Assembly: GCA_944367045.1 (NCBI GenBank)
Contig: CALVWI010000014.1
Span: 1-49,449, forward strand
Origin: an uncultured Clostridia bacterium
GTDB lineage: Bacteria > Bacillota > Clostridia > Christensenellales > Borkfalkiaceae
DNA: 49,449 nt
Direction of reading: 5' to 3'
Shown: positions 15,946 through 22,933 of the stretch, piece after piece
How positions within the stretch are numbered: the stretch's first letter is position 1
Layout of the letters: every line of letters starts with the position of its first letter
Position numbers and translations under genes: made by a program
The notes under the pieces: generated by a model
Database searches by the model: none
Told to the model about the DNA's origin: nothing
Seen by the model: the letters and a program-made list of their open reading frames with translations, nothing else

Positions 15946-16833
15946 TTACGGCTTTACGAGCTTTGCGACGAAAAATCCCTCGAAGAGACCGTCGGGCGCG
16001 ACGCACAGCGTACCCTCCTGCGAAGGCAGCAGCGGCACTCCTTCGGGCGGCTCGAGCGGCACGAGCTTCGCTCCCTTTAAAGAGCGCACGGCGTCCTCGT
16101 TCTCCTCCCGAAGGACGGAGCACGTCGAATAGACGAGCGTCCCGCCCGATTTCAAGAGGGAAAACGCCTTGGAAAGCAACGCCCTCTGCAGCGAAACGCA
16201 CTTGGAAAGCAGCTTTTCGCTCCATTTGACGGGGTGATCGGGCGAGATGGTGCCGCTCCCCGAGCAGGGTGCATCGAGCAAAATCTTGTCGAAGCGGAAA
16301 TAGGGGCTCAGATTCCGCGCGTCCTCATTTAAGAGCGTCACGCGGGGCGCCCCCTGTTTTTCGACGTTATATTTGAGGCGCTCAAAACGAAACTTGTCGC
16401 GTTCGCACGCTGTGATGAGCGCACCGCCCCCCGAGAGCGCGGAAATTTCCGTCGTCTTGCCGCCCGGAGCCGCCGTCATATCGAGGATGCTCTCCCCCGA
16501 TTTAGGTTCCAAAAAGAGGGGCGGCAACATGGACGAGAGGCTTTGAAGATAGATGCAGCCCTCTTGATAGAGAGCCGTCTCCTCGACGTCGCGCTCCTTC
16601 GCATTCTCCAAGATGAACGCGTCCTCATAGAAGGAAGCTTTCTTCGGGGAGAAGCGGGCAAGTTCGCTCATCACGCGCTCCTCGTCCGCCTTCAGGCGGT
16701 TGACGCGCAGCGTGACGGGGCGCTCCTTTTCAAACGCCGCGAGGATGCCGCCCGCGCCTTCGCCGTATTGCAGCTGCAATTTGCGCACGAGTGCCTCGGG
16801 AATATTCGATTTTTCCAATAGTATGTCTGACAT
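15946..16833 (-). CDS. rRNA cytosine-C5 methyltransferase, NOL1/NOP2/Sun (RsmB/RsmF) family
   Basis: A 295-residue SAM-dependent methyltransferase. Motif I is DMTAAPGGKTTE (SAM binding), motif IV DAPCSGSGT and motif VI YSTCS carry the two cysteines of the m5C mechanism. It lacks the N-terminal NusB-like domain of RsmB and is shorter than RsmF, so the target base is uncertain. ATG at 16833 is the likely start; TTG at 16845 is possible. Neither has a Shine-Dalgarno sequence, because the start codon lies inside the palindrome of dispersed repeat A. Confidence 0.85.
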   Translation of the reverse strand: MSDILLEKSNIPEALVRKLQLQYGEGAGGILAAFEKERPVTLRVNRLKADEERVMSELARFSPKKASFYEDAFILENAKERDVEETALYQEGCIYLQSLSSMLPPLFLEPKSGESILDMTAAPGGKTTEISALSGGGALITACERDKFRFERLKYNVEKQGAPRVTLLNEDARNLSPYFRFDKILLDAPCSGSGTISPDHPVKWSEKLLSKCVSLQRALLSKAFSLLKSGGTLVYSTCSVLREENEDAVRSLKGAKLVPLEPPEGVPLLPSQEGTLCVAPDGLFEGFFVAKLVKP

Positions 16834-16870
16834 AGTACTATGCAAAACGCCGAAAAATGCGTTTTATTCA
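16822..16870. repeat. Dispersed palindromic repeat, copy A
   Basis: A 49-bp element matching copy B (35900-35948) at 45 of 49 positions. It contains the perfect palindrome CATAGTACTATG (16831-16842) followed by a hairpin with arms AAAACGC and GCGTTTT. It overlaps the first codons of the methyltransferase gene. Confidence 0.85.
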
Positions 16871-16872
16871 TC

Positions 16873-16920
16873 AAAAAAGAGCGGCCCATCCCGCAATTCG
16901 GGACGTTCCGCCCTCTTTTT
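16873..16920 (-). terminator. Terminator of ktrA
   Basis: AAAAAGAG and CTCTTTTT form the outer stem with further G-C pairs and an inner hairpin; it lies directly after the ktrA stop and before repeat A. Confidence 0.75.
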
Positions 16921-17572
16921 ATCGGATCTGGCGCTCCATCTTCTTGATGGCGGTATTCAAGCCGAACACCACCACGGAGTCGCCCGGCAGGAACCGGTCC
17001 TCGCCCGTCGGGGTGATGCGCTGATCCCCTCTGCAGATGAGCAGCACGTTGAGGTGATAGCGGTTTCTCAGGTCCATCTCCATGAGCTTTTTGGAAGGCT
17101 CCCTCCCGCTGTAGACGAGCGTCGCGACGCTCGAGGCCTCCGTCACGCGGAAGAACTGCGTCACGCCGTGATTTAAGAGCCTCCCGCAGAGGTTGTTGAC
17201 GGCGAGCTCCCTCGCATCGAACACTTCATCGGCGCCGAGGCGCAGAAGGACACGCTTGGCGCTCTCCTCCTCCGCGCGCACGATGACGCGCCCCACCCCC
17301 ATCTCCTTTAAGAGAACGAGGATGAGGATGGTCGCCTCGAAGTTCTTCCCGATGGCGACGATGACGCACTCGACGTCGTTGAGTTCGAGCTTCTTCAGGG
17401 TCTCCTCTTTGGTGCAGTCGCAGCAATAGGCGAGCGGGATCTGCTCCGCAATGCGGTTGACGCGCTCCTCGTCGAGGTCGATGGCGACGACGTTCGCGCC
17501 CTGTGCGCCAAGTTCCAGGCAGAGCTTGCTGCCGAAGGAGCCGAGGCCGATGACGGCAAAATCTCTCTTCAT
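16919..17572 (-). CDS. ktrA: Potassium uptake regulatory subunit, KtrA/TrkA type
   Basis: A 217-residue cytoplasmic protein with an N-terminal RCK domain: the nucleotide-binding GLGSFG (9-14) in a Rossmann strand, acidic VAIDLDEE at the end of the second strand, and IVAIGKNFEATI. The C-terminal part (about 140-217) is the RCK-C domain ending in LPGDSVVVFG. It forms a ring that gates the KtrB-type channel in response to nucleotides. GGGAGG precedes the ATG at 17572. It follows ktrB by 36 bp. Confidence 0.93.
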   Translation of the reverse strand: MKRDFAVIGLGSFGSKLCLELGAQGANVVAIDLDEERVNRIAEQIPLAYCCDCTKEETLKKLELNDVECVIVAIGKNFEATILILVLLKEMGVGRVIVRAEEESAKRVLLRLGADEVFDARELAVNNLCGRLLNHGVTQFFRVTEASSVATLVYSGREPSKKLMEMDLRNRYHLNVLLICRGDQRITPTGEDRFLPGDSVVVFGLNTAIKKMERQIR

Positions 17573-17608
17573 AAATTCCTCCCCGCTTTCGCGGTGTTTT
17601 ATCCTGTT

Positions 17609-18937
17609 TTATCCGACGATGATCTCGGCGTCCACATAGCGGATCGCCTCATCTTCGCCGCGGTTCCAGTTTCTCCTCAAGACCATGAGCACGGTCATGC
17701 AGCCGAGCCGCCCGAAAAACATCGCAAGAATCAGAAGCGCCTTGCTGCCCGTCTGCAGGCTCGTCGTGATGCCCGCCGAACTCCCCACGTTCGCAAACGC
17801 CGAGACGGTCTCCAAAACGATGTGCGAGGTGGGCGTCTGCGGTTCGATGGCGGCAACGCCCGTCGAGACGGCATAGACGCAGATGAGCGTCATCACCGTG
17901 ATGAGCATGGCGCGCGAAACGGTGGCCTTTGGGATCTTGCGCTGGAAGACGACGGGCTGTTTCCCGCGCATAAAGGAGACAATGGCGACGACGATGACAA
18001 CGAGCGTCGTGCACTTGATGCCGCCGCCCGTCGAGGCGGGCCCCGCGCCCACGAACATCAGAAAGTCGTAGAGCATGAGTGAGGAATTTTTCCATGTCGA
18101 GAGGTCGCACACCGAGAACCCGCAGGTGCGGGCCATGGCGCTCATGAACATGGCGTCGCCGAAGGAGACGTTGCCCCACTCGGAAAGGTAGATGCCTAAG
18201 CCTCCGCCGAGCAGCAGAATGGGCGTCACGGCGAGCACGATCTTGCAGTGCGTGCTCAAATTTCGCGGGCTCTTTCTGAGGGTGACGACCTCGTTGATGA
18301 CGATGTACCCGAGGCCGCCCAGCACCGTGAGGAGCGCCGTGCTCGTCAAGAGCAGCGGATTGGCGTCCCCCGCGTACTTCACCATGCTCGTGGAGCCGAA
18401 CAGGTCGAACCCCGCGTTGTTGAAGGCTGACACCGCCTGAAAGAGGGAGACGAACACCAGTCTTCCGCCCGAATAGTCATTGCGAAGGGCAATGATGTTG
18501 AGGATGACGCCGAACGCCTCGATCGTGAAGGTGATGAGGAGCGCGCGCAAAAGGAAGGTGCGCACATTGAGGCGGCTCTCGCCGAGCGTCTCGCCCATCA
18601 GGAACTTTTCCTGAAGCCCCAGCTTGACGCCGAAGAGCGTCAGAACGGCCGTCATGACGGTGACAAAGCCGAGGCCGCCGATCTGGATGAGCAGCATGAT
18701 GACGGTCTGCCCGAATCCCGTGAAGGTATCGATGAGGACGACGGAGGAGAGCCCCGTGATGCACACCGCACTCGTCGAGACGAACAGCGCGTCGATGAAG
18801 GCGACGCCGTTGTGCGTCGAGATGGGCAGCATCAGAAGGAGCGCCCCCACGAGGATAATGGCAAGGAAGCCCAGTAAGATGAAGAGATAGGGAAATTTCA
18901 GCTTGAAGGGCGATCGGTTGACTTTTGCGTTTTGCAT
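17609..18937 (-). CDS. ktrB: Potassium uptake channel subunit, KtrB/TrkH type
   Basis: A 442-residue membrane protein of the four-repeat (M1-P-M2) potassium transporter family. The four filter regions are visible as CITGLSS, FNNAGFD, ARTCGFS and ANVGSSAG; the third has Cys where Ala is common. Length fits KtrB. The ATG at 18937 follows the stop of the upstream GTPase by one base (TGATATG), so translation is probably coupled; no separate ribosome site is seen. A GTG at 18976 inside the GTPase gene is a possible but less likely start. Confidence 0.92.
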   Translation of the reverse strand: MQNAKVNRSPFKLKFPYLFILLGFLAIILVGALLLMLPISTHNGVAFIDALFVSTSAVCITGLSSVVLIDTFTGFGQTVIMLLIQIGGLGFVTVMTAVLTLFGVKLGLQEKFLMGETLGESRLNVRTFLLRALLITFTIEAFGVILNIIALRNDYSGGRLVFVSLFQAVSAFNNAGFDLFGSTSMVKYAGDANPLLLTSTALLTVLGGLGYIVINEVVTLRKSPRNLSTHCKIVLAVTPILLLGGGLGIYLSEWGNVSFGDAMFMSAMARTCGFSVCDLSTWKNSSLMLYDFLMFVGAGPASTGGGIKCTTLVVIVVAIVSFMRGKQPVVFQRKIPKATVSRAMLITVMTLICVYAVSTGVAAIEPQTPTSHIVLETVSAFANVGSSAGITTSLQTGSKALLILAMFFGRLGCMTVLMVLRRNWNRGEDEAIRYVDAEIIVG

Positions 18938-18938
18938 A

Positions 18939-19886
18939 TCAATAGAAGGTCGCAAGCTCCTGTTCTGGAGGATCACAGTAGTCGAGGGCGCTCGCCTTGA
19001 GGACGGGCCCCTCCTGGCCGTAGATCTTGTCGTACTCGATGTCGATGCGCGCGGTGATCTTCACCCAGTCGCGCGTCTTTAAGGGGAGCGTCGAGGCGTG
19101 CTTGACGACAACGCCGCTGTAGGTGATGTCCGCCTCGCAGCAGGTCATGATGTGCCGCCCGATAACGATGGTCCCCGGCTTCATCTTCTTGTCGACGGCG
19201 ACGAGCCCCTTGAAGGAGACCACCTTGCCGTCGTACTTCTGCATCTCCTCCATCAAATCGCGATAGAAGAAGGCGTAGTCCCTGTCCTCGATCTCGATGA
19301 TCTTGGCGTTGATATCGTAGGGAAGCGGGTCCTCGATCTCGTCATACTCCGCCCTGCCGCCGGGATATTCAAAGACGATCCCGGGACGGCGGGAGGCGCC
19401 GCGCACGATCTTGTGGAACTCCTCCTTGCTGAACTTGTCGTCGAAGCGGTTGAAGACCACCATGTCGGCATACGGGAGCTTGTCGTAGACGAGCTGACGC
19501 ATGTTCTTGTTGTAGGCAAGGAAGGTCGTAGAGTCGAAGAAGGTCATCACCTGGGCGATGAGCCAGCCGTCTGGCATGGCATCAAAGAGGCGCTGCAGCT
19601 CCCACATGCCGTTGTACTCGAGGACAATGCGGTCGGCGCGATGCTTTGCGACGAGCGCAGCAAGGTCCTTGCCGTTGAGCTTGCTCTCGTCGATCTCCTC
19701 GACGGCGAAGTGCTCGACAGCGAAGCGGGAGGGATCGTACTCCACCTCCCCTTCCTCCGCGACGAGGAGCAACGTGCGCTCGCCCGAGTCGAAGCGCTCA
19801 TCCTCCATCGTCTCCTGAATGAACGTTGTCTTACCCGATTCCAGAAAGCCTAAAAAGAGGTAGACGGGGATCTCTCTCGGTGCCAT
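18939..19886 (-). CDS. COG0523 GTPase fused to a DUF1980/TIGR03943-like domain
   Basis: A 315-residue protein. Residues 1-175 form a G3E GTPase with P-loop GFLESGKTT (13-21) but without the GCxCC metal motif of its neighbour. From about residue 215 a second domain follows, with GRHIMTCCEADITYSG (243-258) and DWVKITARI, resembling the C-terminal domain of the YcgQ-type (TIGR03943/DUF1980) proteins that accompany zinc-responsive GTPases. The Cys pair at 249-250 is a possible metal site. It begins 3 bp after the stop of the His-rich GTPase, so both are made together. A role in metal allocation is inferred. Confidence 0.8.
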   Translation of the reverse strand: MAPREIPVYLFLGFLESGKTTFIQETMEDERFDSGERTLLLVAEEGEVEYDPSRFAVEHFAVEEIDESKLNGKDLAALVAKHRADRIVLEYNGMWELQRLFDAMPDGWLIAQVMTFFDSTTFLAYNKNMRQLVYDKLPYADMVVFNRFDDKFSKEEFHKIVRGASRRPGIVFEYPGGRAEYDEIEDPLPYDINAKIIEIEDRDYAFFYRDLMEEMQKYDGKVVSFKGLVAVDKKMKPGTIVIGRHIMTCCEADITYSGVVVKHASTLPLKTRDWVKITARIDIEYDKIYGQEGPVLKASALDYCDPPEQELATFY

Positions 19887-19889
19887 GGT

Positions 19890-21026
19890 TTACCCCAAAA
19901 AGAGCGTCTTGAGCTTGTCTTCCGCGAGGTGGCAGCCGATCACGCACAGCCTGCCCGTGACGGAGGGAGCGCCCTCTCTCAGATCGGGCTCGCCGGGGAC
20001 GTAGTCGAAGTAGATCCAGCCGTTCTCGCCGTCCACATAGCCCTTGGCGCGGAGGATATCGCCGTATTCGCCCGAAGAGAGCGCCTCGAGCGCCTTCTCA
20101 AGCTCCTCTTTCGTGAACTTCTTGGCGGTCTCCGTGCCCCAGCTCGAAAACACTTCGTCCGCGTGGTGATGATGGTGGTGATGCTCGTGGTCGTGGCAGC
20201 ACTCCCCTTCTTCATGGTCGTGGTCGTGATGGCACTCATCATGGTCGTGGTCGTGATGATGTTCGTGCTCATCATCATCGTCATGATGGTGATGGTGGCA
20301 GCACTCCCCTTCCTCATGGTCATGATCGTGATCGTCATCGTCGTGGTGATGATGGTGATGGCAGCACTCGTCCTCGTCATCGTCGTGGTGGTGCTCCTCG
20401 GCCTCTTTTGCGAGGCGCTCGAGCTCGGCGCGAAGGCTATCGCGCTGCTCCATGGCGGCGAGCAGTTCCTTGCCGTCCAGCTTCTCCCACTCCGTCGTGA
20501 CGATGGTAGCCTGCGTGTGTTCGCGAAGGAGCGACACCGCCTCGTCCAGCTTCTCGTGCGGGCAGGCCGTGTGCGAGAGAATGATGCAGCTTGCGTTCTC
20601 CACCTGATCGAGGAAGAACTCGCCGAAGTTCTTGAGATACATCTTGCACTTCTTGGCGTCGACGACGGTGCAGAAGGCGTTGAGTTCGGAATGCTCGAGC
20701 CCCGCACGCTGCACGGCGCGGATGACGTCGGAGAGCTTCCCCACGCCCGAAGGCTCGATGACGATGCGGTCGGGCGCGAACTTGCCCTCCACTTCCTTCA
20801 AAGCCTTGGCGAAGTCGCCCACGAGCGAGCAGCAGATGCAGCCCGAGTTCATCTCGGTGATCTCGATGCCCGCGTCCTTGAGAAAGCCGCCGTCCACGCC
20901 GATCTCACCAAACTCATTCTCGATGAGCACGACCTTCTCGCCCGTGTAGGCTTCCTTGATGAGCTTCTTGATGAGCGTCGTCTTGCCGGCGCCCAAAAAC
21001 CCTGAAATAATGTCAATTTTCGTCAT
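19890..21026 (-). CDS. COG0523 (CobW/ZNG-type) GTPase with a large His-rich metal-binding insert
   Basis: A 378-residue metal chaperone GTPase: P-loop GFLGAGKTT (9-17), the metal-transfer motif GCICCS (62-67), EPSGVGK, and a C-terminal CobW domain after about 290. Between the domains, residues 211-290 are almost entirely His, Asp, Glu and Cys, with Cys pairs at 221-222, 242-243 and 276-277. COG0523 proteins often have a short His-rich tail or loop, but an 80-residue insert with regularly spaced Cys pairs is extreme. Zinc, nickel or cobalt handling is likely. No promoter is visible in the 42-bp gap after the aminopeptidase gene, so it is probably in that operon. Confidence 0.92.
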   Translation of the reverse strand: MTKIDIISGFLGAGKTTLIKKLIKEAYTGEKVVLIENEFGEIGVDGGFLKDAGIEITEMNSGCICCSLVGDFAKALKEVEGKFAPDRIVIEPSGVGKLSDVIRAVQRAGLEHSELNAFCTVVDAKKCKMYLKNFGEFFLDQVENASCIILSHTACPHEKLDEAVSLLREHTQATIVTTEWEKLDGKELLAAMEQRDSLRAELERLAKEAEEHHHDDDEDECCHHHHHHDDDDHDHDHEEGECCHHHHHDDDDEHEHHHDHDHDECHHDHDHEEGECCHDHEHHHHHHHADEVFSSWGTETAKKFTKEELEKALEALSSGEYGDILRAKGYVDGENGWIYFDYVPGEPDLREGAPSVTGRLCVIGCHLAEDKLKTLFLG

Positions 21027-21068
21027 AACAAAATGCCGGTCCTTTTATTTGAACGGGTGCGTTTCCCT

Positions 21069-22295
21069 TCAGAACGCCCAGTTGCCGTCCTTGAAGACGG
21101 GAACGCGCTCGCCGTTCTTCGTGATGCCGATAATTTCCAGATCCTTCGCGCCGATCATGAAGTCGACGTGGATCATGGAATCGTTGATGCCCTTCTCGTG
21201 GATCTCCTCCTTCGTCATGCTCTCGAAGCCCTTGAGGGTGTTGTCGAACCCCCTGCCGAGCGCCAAATGGCAGCTCGCGTTCTCGTCGAAGAGCGTGTTG
21301 TAATAGAGGATGCCCTGATTGTTGATGGGCGAATCGTACGCGATGAGCGCGCACTCGCCGAGCTTTGCGGCGCCCTCGTCCATTGCGATCATCTTCTCGA
21401 GGAGGTGCTGGTTCTTCTCCGCCTTGACCTCGACGACCTTGCCGCCCTCGAAGCGCACGGAGAAGTTCTCGATGAGCTCGCCCTGATAGGAGAGCGGCTT
21501 GGTGGAGTAGACGATGCCCTCCGCCTCCCCTGCCTTGGGCGAGATGAAGATCTCCTCCGAGGGGATATTGGGGTTGAAGTAGCGGCCCTGCACGGTCTCT
21601 TCGCCGCCGCCCATGAAGACGGAATCGGGAATGAGCCCCACCTTGAAGTCGGTGCCGTTGGAGGAGTGGTACTCGAGCGAGACGAGGCCAAGGCGGTTGA
21701 GATAGTCGCAGCGTGCCGCAAGCGCATCGTTGTGGCGCGCCCACTCGCGCACGGGATCGGGCCCGTCCGCACGGGAGGCCTTTAAGATATACTCCCACAG
21801 CTTCTCGACGGCCGTGTTGACCATGAGATCGGGGAACACCTTCTTCGCCCATGCCTTGCTCGGCACGGCGGCGATGCACCACTGGTACTTGCACTCCATG
21901 CGGTCGCGGTAAGGCTTGGTGACCGAAGTGCGCGCCGAACGCACGGCCGTGAACTTCTCCTGATCGATGCCCTTGAGCCCGTCCGGATCGGACGACTCCA
22001 AAAGGAGCATGGCGGGAAGCTCGGTCGCCTGCCATTCGAGCTTCTCGGTCTCCCACTTTAAAAGCTCTGCGAGCTTCTTCTCGTCAGCGTACTTATAGTT
22101 GACCTTGGTGAGGGGCTGATAGCTCCACTCGACGGTAACTCTGCCCGCACCTGCGCGGTAGAGTTCCTCGACGACCATCTCCACGAATTCGGGCTGATCA
22201 AGGTCTGCCTGCACGATGACCCACTGCCCCTTCTTGACGTTGATGCCCGCCTTGGCGAGCAGCTTTGCATAGCGCTTGAGTTGCAATTTATTCAT
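21069..22295 (-). CDS. Aminopeptidase, M29 family (AmpS/PepS type)
   Basis: A 408-residue metallopeptidase of the thermophilic aminopeptidase family. Family features are NKLQLKRYAKLLAKAG at the start, the NGTDFKVGL and GGEETVQGRYFNPNIPSEE region, and the metal-binding residues in HLALGRGF, NDSMIHVDFMIG. It releases N-terminal residues from peptides in the cytoplasm. It is the first gene of the unit that continues with the GTPases and KtrAB. Confidence 0.93.
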   Translation of the reverse strand: MNKLQLKRYAKLLAKAGINVKKGQWVIVQADLDQPEFVEMVVEELYRAGAGRVTVEWSYQPLTKVNYKYADEKKLAELLKWETEKLEWQATELPAMLLLESSDPDGLKGIDQEKFTAVRSARTSVTKPYRDRMECKYQWCIAAVPSKAWAKKVFPDLMVNTAVEKLWEYILKASRADGPDPVREWARHNDALAARCDYLNRLGLVSLEYHSSNGTDFKVGLIPDSVFMGGGEETVQGRYFNPNIPSEEIFISPKAGEAEGIVYSTKPLSYQGELIENFSVRFEGGKVVEVKAEKNQHLLEKMIAMDEGAAKLGECALIAYDSPINNQGILYYNTLFDENASCHLALGRGFDNTLKGFESMTKEEIHEKGINDSMIHVDFMIGAKDLEIIGITKNGERVPVFKDGNWAF

Positions 22296-22330
22296 ACGAA
22301 CCTCCGTTTGTGTCCACTACAATTTCGTCC

Positions 22331-22359
22331 ATTATACACCATTTCAAGGAAAGCGTCAA
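22331..22359 (-). promoter_or_regulatory. Promoter of the aminopeptidase-GTPase-ktr unit
   Basis: Minus-strand TTGACG (22354-22359) and TATAAT (22331-22336), 17-bp spacer, 36 bp before the start codon at 22295. Confidence 0.75.
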
Positions 22360-22379
22360 TCTTTTCACCCAAGGTAGCG

Positions 22380-22411
22380 AAAGACGCGGCAATTTTCGCC
22401 GCGCCCTCGCT
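22380..22411 (-). terminator. Possible terminator of nrdG
   Basis: On the minus strand CGCGGC and GCCGCG pair around a 7-nt loop, followed by TCTTTC. Weak T-tract. Confidence 0.45.
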
Positions 22412-22933
22412 TTAGGTGAGATAAAGAATGACTTGATGGGTCTGCAAACTTTTTTGTACGTCGATGACGCGCTGGTTGGAGGACCCGCGGAACACGAGTC
22501 GGATGTCCTTGAGCTCCTCCTCGAACTTGCCGTCCACGAGGACGTCTAAAAGCGAGATGAGCTCTCTCGTCACTTCCGTCTGCGCGTGCGGCTCCAAGAG
22601 CGTGCCGTCGTCATAAGTATAGCCCGTGAACGCCCAGATGTCCTTTTTCGGGAAGCGCTCTTTGACCTTCTTCACGAAGGGAAGAAGCGCGCGCTGGTTC
22701 TCGGGCTCGAACGGGTCGCCGCCGAGCAGCGTCAGCCCGCGGATATAGGAGGGCGAAAGCGCTTGAAGCACTTCCTCCTCCGCCGCCGCGTCGAAGGGTT
22801 TGCCGTAAGAGAAATCCCAGGCGATCTCGTTGAAGCACCCCTTGCAGTGACGCCTGCACCCCGAGACGAAGAGGGAGACTCTTACCCCCTCTCCGTTGGC
22901 GATGTCCGTCTTTTTGAGCTCTGCGTAGTTCAT
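22412..22933 (-). CDS. nrdG: Anaerobic ribonucleotide reductase activating protein NrdG
   Basis: A 173-residue radical SAM enzyme. The [4Fe-4S] cysteines are in SGCRRHCKGC (CX3CX2C), followed by LLGGDPFEPEN. It generates the glycyl radical on NrdD. The start ATG at 22933 overlaps the nrdD stop by one base (TGATG), so translation is coupled. Confidence 0.95.
   Translation of the reverse strand: MNYAELKKTDIANGEGVRVSLFVSGCRRHCKGCFNEIAWDFSYGKPFDAAAEEEVLQALSPSYIRGLTLLGGDPFEPENQRALLPFVKKVKERFPKKDIWAFTGYTYDDGTLLEPHAQTEVTRELISLLDVLVDGKFEEELKDIRLVFRGSSNQRVIDVQKSLQTHQVILYLT

Noticed and set aside
20160-20400. Short repeats in the GTPase gene that could look like a CRISPR array
   Set aside because: They encode the His/Asp/Glu-rich insert in frame. 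There is no constant repeat-spacer length and no cas gene.
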